64,000 nucleotides of DNA from an uncultured Prevotella sp. (GCA_944320355.1 CALUHC010000035.1:1-64000); one strand, 5' to 3'. Shown: positions 45,845 to 54,742, counted from the stretch's first letter. The notes: a model not told the origin generated them from the sequence alone. Program-made: numbers and translations.

Positions 45845-46636
45845 ATGTTTTTCAACTTCGGAATAAAGGATGCCATCGACATTCTGCTCGTGGCCCTGAT
45901 GCTCTACTACCTCTACCGGCTGATGAAGGAGTCGAGGTCGCTCAACGTCTTCATCGGAATCATGGTGTTCGTGGTGGTGTGGATCTTCGTGTCACAGATA
46001 CTTGAGATGCGCCTGCTCGGCTCCATCATGGACAAACTGGTGAGCGTCGGAGTGATAGGCCTCATCATCCTGTTCCAGGAAGACATACGCAAGTTCCTCT
46101 ACAACCTCGGCGCCCACCAGCGCATAAGGCTGCTCGTGGACTTCTTCGCCTCCGACCGCACGCGCCCCAAGGAGGCCGACAAGGAGGCCATAGTGCCGAT
46201 AGTGCTGGCCTGCATGAGCATGAGCAAGCACAAGGTGGGCGCGCTCATAGTGATAGAGCGCACCGCGCCGCTCGACGACGTGGTGGCCACGGGCGACGTG
46301 ATAGACGCGAACATCAACCAAAGGCTCATAGAGAACATCTTCTTCAAGAACTCGCCGCTGCACGACGGGGCCATGGTCATATCGAAGAAGCGCATAAAGG
46401 CAGCGGGCTGCATACTGCCCGTGTCGCACAATCTCGACATACCCAAGGAGCTGGGACTGCGCCACCGCGCCGCGCTCGGCATATCGCAGGAGTGCGACTG
46501 CATAGCCATAATAGTGTCTGAAGAGACCGGCGGCATATCGATAGCCATGAACGGCTCGTTCCAGCTGCGCCTCTCGGCCGAGAAACTGGAGAGCATACTG
46601 ACCGCCGAGATGGGCAGGACGGCAGGCAGGAGATGA
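45845..46636 (+). CDS. cdaA: Diadenylate cyclase
   Basis: CdaA makes cyclic di-AMP from two ATP at the membrane. The 263-residue protein has three N-terminal transmembrane helices (about 8-75). The DisA_N catalytic domain carries the DGA motif at D174-A176 (SPLHDGAMVIS) and the RHR motif at R206-R208 (GLRHRAALG). The start at 45845 puts the first helix at the N terminus. There is no CdaR or GlmM partner beside it, unlike in Firmicutes; instead folP lies upstream. Confidence 0.94.
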   Translation: MFFNFGIKDAIDILLVALMLYYLYRLMKESRSLNVFIGIMVFVVVWIFVSQILEMRLLGSIMDKLVSVGVIGLIILFQEDIRKFLYNLGAHQRIRLLVDFFASDRTRPKEADKEAIVPIVLACMSMSKHKVGALIVIERTAPLDDVVATGDVIDANINQRLIENIFFKNSPLHDGAMVISKKRIKAAGCILPVSHNLDIPKELGLRHRAALGISQECDCIAIIVSEETGGISIAMNGSFQLRLSAEKLESILTAEMGRTAGRR

Positions 46637-46782
46637 CCGCCGCTCCCCCTGGAAGAGGGCCGGGAGAAGGCCATAGTGCCGGAAAGCGCGTCTCGACACA
46701 ACATCATTGCCGTTAACTTTTTCATGTTAAAGGCGACGGTATGCGCCGCGCCGGCTAACCATCTGACAGCCAACACATTGCA

Positions 46783-46883
46783 AAACGACCCGTTTCGGCT
46801 TGCGAAACGGGTCGTTTTGGCTTGCGAAACGCGCCGTTTCACACGATGAAACGCGCCGTTTTGCGCGGCGAAACGGCACATAG
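46783..46883. repeat. 22-bp palindrome array, copy 9 (five units)
   Basis: Cores at 46783, 46805, 46827, 46849 and 46871. A TTAAC/ATGTTAA palindrome at 46713-46730 lies 52 bp before the first unit. TTGCATATTTGCAAGC follows about 32 bp after the last, so the whole 220-bp plan is conserved in inverse order with copies 2 and 3. Confidence 0.93.
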
Positions 46884-47067
46884 GCGAAAACAAGTCCCGC
46901 CGCGCCTTTTCTAATTGCATATTTGCAAGCATGGGCAAAACGCCGCAAGCAGAAACCGTTTGGGGCTGGCAGCCCTCCCATGTGGTGAACCTCCGTGGCG
47001 CACCAGTCCGCCTGCCTGTGAGCATCTTGCGCTCTTTCACCAACAAGAACGCAAGCTGCCTGGCGGC

Positions 47068-48063
47068 TCAAGGCTGCTCGCTGAAGAGCACCTGCACCAC
47101 CGTGCGCCCCACGGCACCGAGCGTATTGCGGTCTATGTTGTCCATATTGTCGGCCACGGTGTGCCATGTCGGGCCGAAACTGCTCTCGGCGCAGTCGGGA
47201 TGATAGGGTATTATGTCTATAGTAGGAATGCCCGCCTTCTCGTTCACCGGCACATGATCGTCTGTGACCATGCCCCCGGCGGCCGCCGGGAAGTAGCTGC
47301 CGTGGCCCACAGCCGACGCGGCCGCCCACACCTTTTCCACCACTTCGGGCGCGTATTGCATCGACACGCCCTCCTGATAGAAGCGCGCTCCGCGGCCGCC
47401 CACCATGTCGAGCAGGATGCCGAAGCGTGCCGTGTAGCCCTCGCGGTGGGGGTTCTCGGCCCAGTGGGTGGCCCCGAGCGCCCACGAGTTGCCGTCGTCG
47501 GGGTGGTCGCTCCACTGAGGCACGCCCCAGTCTTCGGCATCGAAGCATACGAAGTCAACGCCGAGGGCGAGGCTGTCCTGCGCCCCTATGATGCGTGCCA
47601 GCTCCAACAGCACGGCCACTCCGCTCGCGCCGTCGTTGGCTGCCATGACCGGCTTGCGCCAGTTTGCCGAGTCAGGGTCGTTGTCGGCCCACGGGCGGCT
47701 GTCCCAGTGGGCGCAGAGCAGTATGCGCTCCGCGGCTTCCGGCCTGTAGCTGGCAATGATGTTGGTGGCACGCAGCGGCGTGCCGTCATATCCGCGCAGC
47801 GTGACCCGCTGCGTCTGCACGTCCATGCCGAACCGGCGGAACGTGCGCTCTATCCAGCGGCCACAGCTGTCGTGGGCCGCGCTGTTCATGGTCCTCGGCC
47901 CGAAAGCGCACTGCGCCGCGCAATAGGCGTATGCGCTGTCGGCACTGAAAGCCGGGCCAACCAGTCGCGCTGCGCCGTCGGTGGCGTGCTGTTGCTGTTT
48001 CTTCGAGTTGCCACAAGCCGCGCAAAGGAGCAGCAGCATGGCAAAAAGCGTTGTCTTGGTCAT
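47068..48063 (-). CDS. M28-type glutaminyl-peptide cyclotransferase lipoprotein
   Basis: The 331-residue protein is a lipoprotein (LLLCAAC, Cys17) with the M28 zinc-peptidase fold. The hallmark AHWDSRPWADNDPDSANW, ANDGASGVAVLLELARI, CFDAEDWG and the late TWHTVADN match the type II glutaminyl cyclases described in Porphyromonas, Tannerella and Prevotella. Those convert N-terminal Gln of exported proteins to pyroglutamate. I infer the same role here because Bacteroidales use signal peptidases that often leave Gln at the new N terminus. An aminopeptidase role cannot be fully excluded from sequence. Confidence 0.85.
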   Translation of the reverse strand: MTKTTLFAMLLLLCAACGNSKKQQQHATDGAARLVGPAFSADSAYAYCAAQCAFGPRTMNSAAHDSCGRWIERTFRRFGMDVQTQRVTLRGYDGTPLRATNIIASYRPEAAERILLCAHWDSRPWADNDPDSANWRKPVMAANDGASGVAVLLELARIIGAQDSLALGVDFVCFDAEDWGVPQWSDHPDDGNSWALGATHWAENPHREGYTARFGILLDMVGGRGARFYQEGVSMQYAPEVVEKVWAAASAVGHGSYFPAAAGGMVTDDHVPVNEKAGIPTIDIIPYHPDCAESSFGPTWHTVADNMDNIDRNTLGAVGRTVVQVLFSEQP

Positions 48064-48168
48064 ATAGGTCTGAGTTTTGGTTTGTTGGTGCTTGCGCGCC
48101 CGGGCAGAGCTTTTACCTGGACGCCCGGGCGCTTATGGGCAGCCCAAGCAGCCCGCAAGGCTTGTCCA

Positions 48169-49929
48169 TCATTCACTCCGCGCGGCCTGCACCTCGGCCA
48201 TCACGCGGAGGAAGTTGCCTCCCCATATCTTCCGTATGTCGTCCTCGCCATACCGGCGGGCAAGCAACCGCCGCGTGAAGGCGAGCGCCTCCGACGAGTC
48301 GGCCATGCCCGGCACGCCGCCATCGCCGTCGAAGTCGGTGCCAATGCCAACGTGGTCGATGCCCATCACGCTGACAGCGTGGTCGAGATGCGCCAGCGCG
48401 TCGAGCACGGTTGCCTTGCCGTCGCTGCGCAGGAAGCCATGATAGAACGTCACCTGCGCCACTCCGCCTCTGGCGGCGAGGGCGCGCATCTGGTCGTCGG
48501 TGAGGTTGCGCGGATGGTCACAGAGCGCCCGCGAGCTGCTGTGGCTGCACACCACGGGCAGCCGGCTTATGTCGATGGCATCATAAAAGCTCTTCTCCGA
48601 GGCGTGGCTCAGGTCGACCATCACGCCCCGGCGGTTCATTTCCGCTATCACCTCCGCGCCGAGACGGCTCACCCCTCCGTGCGTGCCGCATCCCCGCGCG
48701 CTGTCGCACAGGTCGTTGTCGCCGTTGTGGCACAGCGTGATGTACACCGCGCCGCGCCCTGCGAAGTGCGCCACGTTGGCAGCGTCGCCCTCAAGCGCCA
48801 GCCCGTTCTCGATGCCGAGCATTATCGACTTGCGCCCCTGCCGCTTGTTGCGCAGCAGGTCGGCCGGCGTGCGGGCCATCGAGACATAGCGCCTCTCCAT
48901 CTCGGCCAGCGCCTCTATCTTGTCGAATATCAGGTCGGCGTATGCCTTCGGCCCGCTCACGGGGAAGCCGACGAGGCTGCGGAAGTCCTCTCCCGCCTTG
49001 GGTTGCGGCAGATATGCCACCATGATTGCGGCATCCTGACGGCCTTCAGCCATCTTGTGCAAGTCGACGAGCAGGCGCGGGTCGCGGTGCTCGAAGTGCG
49101 CCCCGGAGGCGAAAAACATAGGAGTGTCGCAATGAGAGTCGAGCGTCAGCACGCGGCTGTGCAGCGCTTTGGCCTCGCGGTATGAGCGTGCCTCGCCCAC
49201 GAGCCAGCCAAACAGCGGCGCGCCTTCGGCCATGCACTCGGGGTGCCACTGCACTCCCATGATGGATTTCATCTCGCTGCTCTCCACCGCCTCCACCGTT
49301 CCGTCGGCGGCGGTGGCCACAACGCGCAGCCTCGGGCCGCCCTCGGCCACGGCCTGGTGGTGAAACGAGTTCACGGCCAGGCGGCCGCGGCCGTACAGCG
49401 AGCGCAGCATGCTGCCCTCAAGGAGCGCGACAGTGTGCGTGGGCTCGCAGCGGTCGGCCTCCTGCGAGTGCTTCACGGTGGCCGTGGCGGCGATGTCTTG
49501 CGCCACCTTTCCGCCCAAGGCCACCGCCAGGGCCTGCACTCCGCGGCAGATGCCAAGCACGGGCAGGCCGCGGTTATAGGCCAACCGGATGGCCAGCAGC
49601 TCGGGCAAGTCGCGCTCGCGGTTCACCGAATGCAGGGCGGGCAGCGGCTCCTCGCCGCAGAACAGCGGGTTTATGTCGGCCCCGCCGCTGAGCAGCAGGC
49701 CGTCAATGCGTTCGAGCGTGTTGATTATCGCGTCAGTATCGGCAAGCGGCGGAATGATTACCGGAGTGCCCCCGGCGGCCGCCACCGACTTATAGTAAGC
49801 CTCGGCGAGGCGGCACTCGCCCTCGCCGTAATTTCCGGTGATGCCTATCACGGGGCTGACACGGGCCTCGGGATAAGAAGAATAAACGGCCGCGAGGCGG
49901 CCGTCGATGTCAAATCGGCTTGTGGTCAT
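48169..49929 (-). CDS. Fusion of C26 gamma-glutamyl hydrolase and M19 dipeptidase
   Basis: The 586-residue protein joins two peptidases. Residues about 24-250 are a class I glutamine-amidotransferase-like C26 domain with nucleophile C128 (GICRGVQ) and H229/E231 (QWHPE), as in PuuD. Residues about 257-586 are an M19 membrane-dipeptidase domain with metal ligands H266/D268 (DSHCDTP), VDLSHAS, VCSHSSSRAL and GIGTDFDGDGG. No signal peptide is seen, so it is cytoplasmic. Together the halves could hydrolyse gamma-glutamyl bonds and then dipeptides. It lies 6 bp after the Lrp gene in one operon. Confidence 0.92.
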   Translation of the reverse strand: MTTSRFDIDGRLAAVYSSYPEARVSPVIGITGNYGEGECRLAEAYYKSVAAAGGTPVIIPPLADTDAIINTLERIDGLLLSGGADINPLFCGEEPLPALHSVNRERDLPELLAIRLAYNRGLPVLGICRGVQALAVALGGKVAQDIAATATVKHSQEADRCEPTHTVALLEGSMLRSLYGRGRLAVNSFHHQAVAEGGPRLRVVATAADGTVEAVESSEMKSIMGVQWHPECMAEGAPLFGWLVGEARSYREAKALHSRVLTLDSHCDTPMFFASGAHFEHRDPRLLVDLHKMAEGRQDAAIMVAYLPQPKAGEDFRSLVGFPVSGPKAYADLIFDKIEALAEMERRYVSMARTPADLLRNKRQGRKSIMLGIENGLALEGDAANVAHFAGRGAVYITLCHNGDNDLCDSARGCGTHGGVSRLGAEVIAEMNRRGVMVDLSHASEKSFYDAIDISRLPVVCSHSSSRALCDHPRNLTDDQMRALAARGGVAQVTFYHGFLRSDGKATVLDALAHLDHAVSVMGIDHVGIGTDFDGDGGVPGMADSSEALAFTRRLLARRYGEDDIRKIWGGNFLRVMAEVQAARSE

Positions 49930-49935
49930 GGCTTG

Positions 49936-50406
49936 TCAGGCTTCCTCATCCACCACAACCGGTATCTCGCGCTTTATGCTTTGTTCGAGCGAAATGAGCG
50001 TCTCTGTGGCCACAACGCCCGGTATGCGCTGCAGCTGCCCGTTAAGCAAGTCCATGAGCTGCTCGTTGTCGCGGGCATAAAGCTTGACAAGCATGGTGTA
50101 AGGGCCGGTGGTGAAGTGGCACTCCACTATCTCCGGCACCTGCCTCAGCCGCTCCACCACGTCCTTGTACATACTGCCCCGTTCGAGCGTTATGCCCACA
50201 TAAGTGCACGTTGAGTAGCCAAGGCTCTTGGGATTGACGTTGAATCCGCTTCCGGTTATCACGTTGTCGTCAATCAAGTGCTGCACGCGCTGGTGGATGG
50301 CAGCGCGCGACACGCCGCACTCCGCCGCCACGTCTTTGAACGGTATGCGCGCGTTCTGTGACAAAATGCCCAGTATTTTCTTGTCAAGATTATCTATCTT
50401 TTCCAT
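49936..50406 (-). CDS. Lrp/AsnC-family transcriptional regulator
   Basis: A 156-residue regulator with an N-terminal helix-turn-helix (LDKKILGILSQNARIPFKDV, CGVSRAAIHQRVQHL) and a C-terminal RAM ligand-binding domain (GYSTCTYVGITLERG, VVATETLISLEQS). Lrp-type proteins sense amino acids. The gene lies 6 bp before the C26-M19 fusion on the same strand, so control of peptide or amino-acid use, including its own operon, is likely. A TACTTTTG box lies 70 bp upstream at 50475-50482. Confidence 0.93.
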   Translation of the reverse strand: MEKIDNLDKKILGILSQNARIPFKDVAAECGVSRAAIHQRVQHLIDDNVITGSGFNVNPKSLGYSTCTYVGITLERGSMYKDVVERLRQVPEIVECHFTTGPYTMLVKLYARDNEQLMDLLNGQLQRIPGVVATETLISLEQSIKREIPVVVDEEA

Positions 50407-50474
50407 CCTGTCAGTCTATTCTCGTATTTATCTAACTGTTTGTCGTTTATGACTTTATCATATTTTTCTGTGTG

Positions 50475-50482
50475 CAAAAGTA
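50475..50482 (-). promoter_or_regulatory. -7 box for the Lrp operon
   Basis: TACTTTTG on the minus strand, about 70 bp before the start at 50406. Confidence 0.55.
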
Positions 50483-50630
50483 CTTATTTTAATCGATAAG
50501 CTGACCTTTTGGAAAGTAAAAAAAACAAAAATGGCGCAATATGTCGCCTCCGGCAAGGGTTGGCGCCCACTCATGCACGGTGCGAAGCGCCTCCCGCCGC
50601 CCGGCCGGGAGCGGCGGGCAGGAACGCGTC

Positions 50631-50672
50631 TGGCAGTAATCAGGCCGCCAACGCGCGGCCTGATTACTGCCA
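50631..50672 (-). terminator. Perfect 18-bp hairpin past the FKBP genes
   Basis: TGGCAGTAATCAGGCCGC at 50631-50648 and its exact complement at 50655-50672 form a stem with a 6-base loop, about 45 bp beyond the stop at 50715. A T-run on the minus strand follows only about 110 bp later, so it may be a processing or end-stabilising hairpin rather than a classical terminator. Confidence 0.55.
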
Positions 50673-50714
50673 GACATATCAGGTTCTCGTTCCGGCCAAC
50701 GCGCGGAGCGAGCC

Positions 50715-51659
50715 TCACTTCTTCGTTGCCGGAGCCGGTTTTGCTGCCGGAGCGGTCTTAGGCTTGTCGATGCCGACCAGCTCTACGGTGAACACCAGCG
50801 TGCTGAACGGGTCTATCTTGCCTGCCTTGCGCTCGCCGTAGGCCAGCTCCTGGGGTATGAACAGCTGCCACTTGCTGCCCACGGGCATCATGGTGAGAGC
50901 CTCGGTCCAGCCCTTTATCACCTGGTCGGCACGGAACGTGGCGGGCTTTGAGCCGCGCTTTGAGGTGCTGTCGAACACCGTTCCGTCTATCAGCTTGCCC
51001 TCATACAGCACCTGCACCCGGTCTGTCTTCTTCGGAACCTCGCCCGTTCCCTTCACCAACACCTTGTATTGCAGGCCGCTGGGCAGCACAACCACGCTGT
51101 CCTTCTTGGCGTTCTCGGCAAGGAACTGCTCTCCGGCCTTGCGGTTTGCGCCATACTGTTTCTCCAGTTTGGCGGCCCTGTTGGCCTCGCCTTTTGCCTT
51201 GAATATTCCCTCTGCCTCGGCATACTTCATCACAGTGGTGTCACCCCTGAGCGCGTCGGCGAATCCACGGAACACGAGCCGGTCGATGATGGAGTCGGGA
51301 GTGTCGGTGAACTCGCCTTTCATGCTCTTGAGCATCTGGCCCTTCACCTGCGAGGCGATGGTCATTCCTGCGGCGTATGCCGTCACCTTCGGGTCGCCGC
51401 CGGCCTTTATCACCTCGTCGAAACCGCGCAGGAAGTCGGCCATATAGGCTGTGTCAACGCCCTGGCTCTGCTCAAGATATGGTATGAGGCCGTTGGTCAT
51501 CACCATTCCCACGGTATAGCTCAGCGTGTCGGACGACGTGGCCAGCGCCACTGCCGGCACCGGCTCTTTTGTATCTTTCTTCTTTTTCTTGGCGGCGTAT
51601 GCCACATTGAACGCCGCGCCAACCATTACGGCCAGCGCCAATAAGACTGTCTTTTTCAT
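50715..51659 (-). CDS. Exported FKBP-type peptidyl-prolyl isomerase
   Basis: The start at 51659 gives a signal peptide (MKKTVLLALAVMVGAAFNVAYA); a longer frame adds 18 charged residues. Residues about 45-190 form the helical FKBP N-terminal dimer domain. Residues about 195-300 are the FKBP domain with VLPSGLQYKVLVKGTGEVP, YEGKLIDGTVFDST and ELAYGERKAGKIDPFSTLVF. It ends in a Pro/Ala/Lys tail. It is the last of three FKBP genes in a row on this strand. It assists folding of exported proteins. Confidence 0.93.
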   Translation of the reverse strand: MKKTVLLALAVMVGAAFNVAYAAKKKKKDTKEPVPAVALATSSDTLSYTVGMVMTNGLIPYLEQSQGVDTAYMADFLRGFDEVIKAGGDPKVTAYAAGMTIASQVKGQMLKSMKGEFTDTPDSIIDRLVFRGFADALRGDTTVMKYAEAEGIFKAKGEANRAAKLEKQYGANRKAGEQFLAENAKKDSVVVLPSGLQYKVLVKGTGEVPKKTDRVQVLYEGKLIDGTVFDSTSKRGSKPATFRADQVIKGWTEALTMMPVGSKWQLFIPQELAYGERKAGKIDPFSTLVFTVELVGIDKPKTAPAAKPAPATKK

Positions 51660-51728
51660 TTTTCTTGGAATGAAACAAAAGCCAGAGGCGGATGCACCAT
51701 CCGCCTCTGGCAACGATATTTGTTGAGA

Positions 51729-52601
51729 TTACTTATCCACCGATATCAGCTCTATCTTGAAAATGAGCGCCGAGAAGGGTTTGATGTCGCCCGATTCGCG
51801 TGCTCCGTAAGCCAGCTCCTGCGGTATGTAGACCTCCCATGTCGACCCTACGGGCATGTGCACGAGGGCGTCGGTCCATCCCTTTATGGTCTGGTTGGCG
51901 CGCAGTTTCAATGGTGTCTTGCGCTTGTAAGAGCTGTCGAACACCTTGCCTTCGAGCGTGCGGCCCTCATAGTGCACCTCCACCATCGACGTGTCGGCGG
52001 GCATCTCGCCATTGCCTTCCTTTATCACCTTGTACTGAACGCCGCTCTCAAGGGTCTTCACCCCGGGCTTCTTGGCGTTGTCGGCAAGGAATTTCTCGCC
52101 CTTCTTCTTGTTCGGGCCGTATATCTTCTCCATGCTGCGGGCCTTGATTTCGTTCAGCTTCACCTGGCCAACGTTGTTGGCCTGCTCCATGGTCATGAGC
52201 CCTTTCTCGCCCGTGTAGCCGCTGACGAAGCCTGCCATGAAGTTCTTCAGCGACACGGTCTGCGTGGAGTCGTCGCCGAAGGCCTCGTGGTTGAGGCCCT
52301 TTATCATCTGCGTTGATATCTGCTGGCCTATCTGTATGCCCGCATAGTAGGCGGCCTTCTTCTTGTCGTCGCCGGCGTTGGCACCTACGTTGAGACCCTT
52401 GATGAACTCATCGGCATAGGTTGAGTCGATGCCCATGCGATACATCAGGTATTCCTTCAGGCCCTGCGACTGCGCCATGCCTATGGCATAGCTCATAGAG
52501 TCGACGTCGGTCTTGAGGTTGGCCTTGGGAGTTGAATTGCCGCACGAAGACAAAACGGCGGCTGCGATAGCCACTGAGGCTACAACTGTTAACTTTTTCA
52601 T
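51729..52601 (-). CDS. FKBP-type peptidyl-prolyl isomerase lipoprotein
   Basis: The 290-residue protein starts with a lipoprotein signal (AAAVLSSCGNS), then the helical FKBP N-terminal domain (SMSYAIGMAQSQGLKEYL). The catalytic domain is at about 185-285 (LESGVQYKVIKEGNGEMP, YEGRTLEGKVFDSSYK, ELAYGARESGDIKPFSALIF). The anchor would hold it at the envelope. It is the middle gene of three FKBP genes separated by 38 and 69 bp. Confidence 0.94.
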   Translation of the reverse strand: MKKLTVVASVAIAAAVLSSCGNSTPKANLKTDVDSMSYAIGMAQSQGLKEYLMYRMGIDSTYADEFIKGLNVGANAGDDKKKAAYYAGIQIGQQISTQMIKGLNHEAFGDDSTQTVSLKNFMAGFVSGYTGEKGLMTMEQANNVGQVKLNEIKARSMEKIYGPNKKKGEKFLADNAKKPGVKTLESGVQYKVIKEGNGEMPADTSMVEVHYEGRTLEGKVFDSSYKRKTPLKLRANQTIKGWTDALVHMPVGSTWEVYIPQELAYGARESGDIKPFSALIFKIELISVDK

Positions 52602-52639
52602 TTCTGTATAATGTTTCGTTTACTTCCTTCTGCGAGCGC

Positions 52640-53245
52640 TTACATGACTTGTATAAGCTCCACGTCGAACACCAGCGCGGAGTAAGGCGGTATGGAGCGG
52701 CCGGCCCCTGCCTCGCCGTAACCGAGCCTGTAGGGGATGAAGAAGCGGTACTTGGCTCCCTCCTGCATGAGCTGCAGCCCCTCTGTCCAGCCCGCGATGA
52801 CCTGCTGGAGGCCGAACACCGCAGGCTCGCCGCGGCGCAGGCTGCTGTCGAAGAGCGTGCCGTCGGTGAGGAATCCCTCATAGTGGCACTTCACGCTGTC
52901 AGTGGCCTTGGGCTTGCGCCCGGTGCCTTCCTTCAGCACTTTGTACTGAAGTCCGCTGGGCAGGGTGACCACGCCGTCCTTCTTTGCGTTCTCGGCCAGG
53001 TATTTTTCCCCGGCGGCCTTGGCGGCCTTGCCGCTCTCGGCGCGCTCGGCGTTGAGCGCTTCCTCCTGCTTGGCGAAGTACTCCTGCACGATGGCCTGCG
53101 CCTCGTGGTTGGTCATCTTCAGGTCGTTACCCTTTATCACGTCGTTGATAGCCGCGGCAAAGTCGGCGGTGTCTATCCCTTCAGCGCCCATTTGCGCCAG
53201 CTGGCGGCCTATGCCCAATCCCAAGGCGTAGCTCAGTTTGTCCAT
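52640..53245 (-). CDS. Cytoplasmic FKBP-type peptidyl-prolyl isomerase (FklB-like)
   Basis: A 201-residue FKBP without signal peptide. The N-terminal helical part begins MDKLSYALGLGIGRQLAQMG. The catalytic domain runs from about 95 to 200 (LPSGLQYKVLKEGTGRKP, YEGFLTDGTLFDSS, YRLGYGEAGAGRSIPPYSAL). It probably acts on cytoplasmic proteins. It is the first of the three genes and has a good -7 box upstream, so the set can be read as an operon that puts one isomerase in each compartment. Confidence 0.93.
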   Translation of the reverse strand: MDKLSYALGLGIGRQLAQMGAEGIDTADFAAAINDVIKGNDLKMTNHEAQAIVQEYFAKQEEALNAERAESGKAAKAAGEKYLAENAKKDGVVTLPSGLQYKVLKEGTGRKPKATDSVKCHYEGFLTDGTLFDSSLRRGEPAVFGLQQVIAGWTEGLQLMQEGAKYRFFIPYRLGYGEAGAGRSIPPYSALVFDVELIQVM

Positions 53246-53291
53246 CTTTACGTTTATACCTTAATATGTTACAATGATTTCTGAAAGCGTG

Positions 53292-53299
53292 CAAAGATA
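53292..53299 (-). promoter_or_regulatory. -7 box of the three FKBP genes
   Basis: TATCTTTG on the minus strand, about 46 bp before the start at 53245. Confidence 0.7.
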
Positions 53300-53436
53300 C
53301 TATTTTTATCCGATTCGATAGCCATATTTCGCGAAAAATCACTATTTTTGTGCATTGTTAAGGAGCGGAAGCGTGACCGGGGCGGCCCCGGAGCACACGC
53401 CGACGCGCTCCGCCATAACTAAAAACGACAATAGAC

Positions 53437-54147
53437 ATGAAAAAGATTGCAGTGCTCACGGGAGCCGGAATGTCGGCCGAGAGCGGGCTGAAGACCTTCC
53501 GCGACGCCGGAGGGCTGTGGGAGGAGTACCCGGTGCAGCAGGTGGCGTCGCACGAGGGGTGGCTGGCCGACCCGGCGTTGGTGACCCGATTCTACAACGA
53601 ACGGCGCAGGCAGCTGGTCGGCGCGCGCCCCAACGAGGGCCACAGGCTCGTGGCCGCGCTCGAGAACGACTACAGCGTGACGGTGATAACGCAGAACGTG
53701 GACAACCTGCACGAGCAGGCCGGATCGACAAACGTGATACACCTGCACGGCGAACTGATGAAGGTATGCTCAAGCCGCGACCCCTACGACCCTAAGTACA
53801 TAAGGGAGCTGACCGCCGACGACTGCGAGGTGGAGCCGGGCACGCTGGCCGGCGACGGCTCGCTGCTGCGCCCCTTCATCGTGTTCTTCGGCGAGGCGGT
53901 GCCCATGATAGAGCCGGCGGCCGACGTGGTGGCCGAAGCCGACATCATGGTCATCATCGGGACGTCGCTCAACGTATATCCCGCCGCCGGGCTGGTGGCA
54001 TACGCCAAGCCCTCCGCCCCGATATACCTGATAGACCCCAACGCCGTGAACACAGGCCGGTACCGCAACATCAGGCGGATAATGAAAGGCGCGTCGGAAG
54101 GCATGAGGGAGCTTACGGAGATGCTCAGAACTCAGAGTGATGAGTGA
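53437..54147 (+). CDS. Sir2-family NAD-dependent protein deacylase without zinc cysteines
   Basis: The 236-residue sirtuin has the NAD motif GAGMSAESG (9-17), TFRDAGGLW, TQNVDNLHEQAG and the catalytic H104 in HLHGEL, then RPFIVFFGEAVP and GTSLNVYPAAGL. Class III sirtuins normally have two CxxC pairs for zinc after the His. Here only C111 and C130 exist, so that site cannot form as usual. The protein removes acyl groups from lysine by NAD cleavage. The gene ends inside a 44-bp repeat (last residues RTQSDE). Confidence 0.92.
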   Translation: MKKIAVLTGAGMSAESGLKTFRDAGGLWEEYPVQQVASHEGWLADPALVTRFYNERRRQLVGARPNEGHRLVAALENDYSVTVITQNVDNLHEQAGSTNVIHLHGELMKVCSSRDPYDPKYIRELTADDCEVEPGTLAGDGSLLRPFIVFFGEAVPMIEPAADVVAEADIMVIIGTSLNVYPAAGLVAYAKPSAPIYLIDPNAVNTGRYRNIRRIMKGASEGMRELTEMLRTQSDE

Positions 54148-54205
54148 AGAGGTATGATTGCCTTGAGAACAGAACTCAGAGTGATGAGTGAAGAGGTATG
54201 ATTGC
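54118..54205 (+). repeat. 44-bp repeats at the sirtuin 3' end
   Basis: GGTATGATTG at 54151 and 54195, 44 bp apart, each after an AACTCAGAGTGATGAGTGAA sequence. The first unit overlaps the last codons of the sirtuin gene. Confidence 0.85.
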
Positions 54206-54410
54206 CTTGAGAACGGGATGCATCATGCCCCTTCGCCCTCCACGGAAAGGAGGCCGGGCTGTGCCGGGCTGGCCTGCAAGATGCCTAAGTGGCATACGAC
54301 GCCTATGCCGACTAAGCACACCGCCAGGGTCGCCTATCTGCACCATCCGCGCCGCCCGCAAAGCCCTCCAAAAACGTATCGAAAAACAAAGGGTGCCGCT
54401 TGGCCTTGCA

Positions 54411-54489
54411 AAACGTGCCGTTTTGCATCGCGAAACGGGTCGTTTTGGAGCGCAAAACGGCACGTTTTAGAGGCCAAAACAGCACGTTT
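54411..54489. repeat. 22-bp palindrome array, copy 10
   Basis: Cores at 54411, 54433, 54455 and 54477, with a half site at 54389. Flanks CGTATCGAAAAACAAAGGG and ACTGAGTATCAATGAGTTAC match copies 5 and 8. Confidence 0.93.
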
Positions 54490-54671
54490 TGCAACCCCAC
54501 TGAGTATCAATGAGTTACAGAGGCGGTGCGGGCGGCACGGCGCGTAGCAAAAAACTAAGGTCGTACCGGGTACGGGACGCAGCCTTGCTGCCTGCTCCAC
54601 ACATCCTCTTTTAATACTTATGAATATCCGTAAACACCTTATAGCCTTTTTAAGGCAAGTTATTTCGGATA

Positions 54672-54742
54672 AAGCATATGTCTTAACTCCTTAGCGGAAC
54701 GCAGTGGAGCGATAACTCCTCTAACTCCTTAACTCCTTTGAT
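54672..54742. repeat. AACTCC-type repeat in the fucosidase leader
   Basis: TGTCTTAACTCCTTAGCGGA, ACGCAGTGGAGCGATAACTC and AACTCCTTAACTCC match the arms of the elements at 7428 and 37010. It lies about 60 bp before the start at 54805. Confidence 0.7.

Noticed and set aside
46915-49185. Very long plus-strand frame opposite the cyclase and dipeptidase genes
   Set aside because: It is antisense to two genes with clear domains and reflects GC-rich third positions.
54370-54520. Small proteins with NVPFR/KRAV/ETARF/NGTF-like sequence in each array
   Set aside because: They arise because three 22-bp units equal 22 codons. They appear on both strands, lack start context, and the DNA palindrome explains the pattern.
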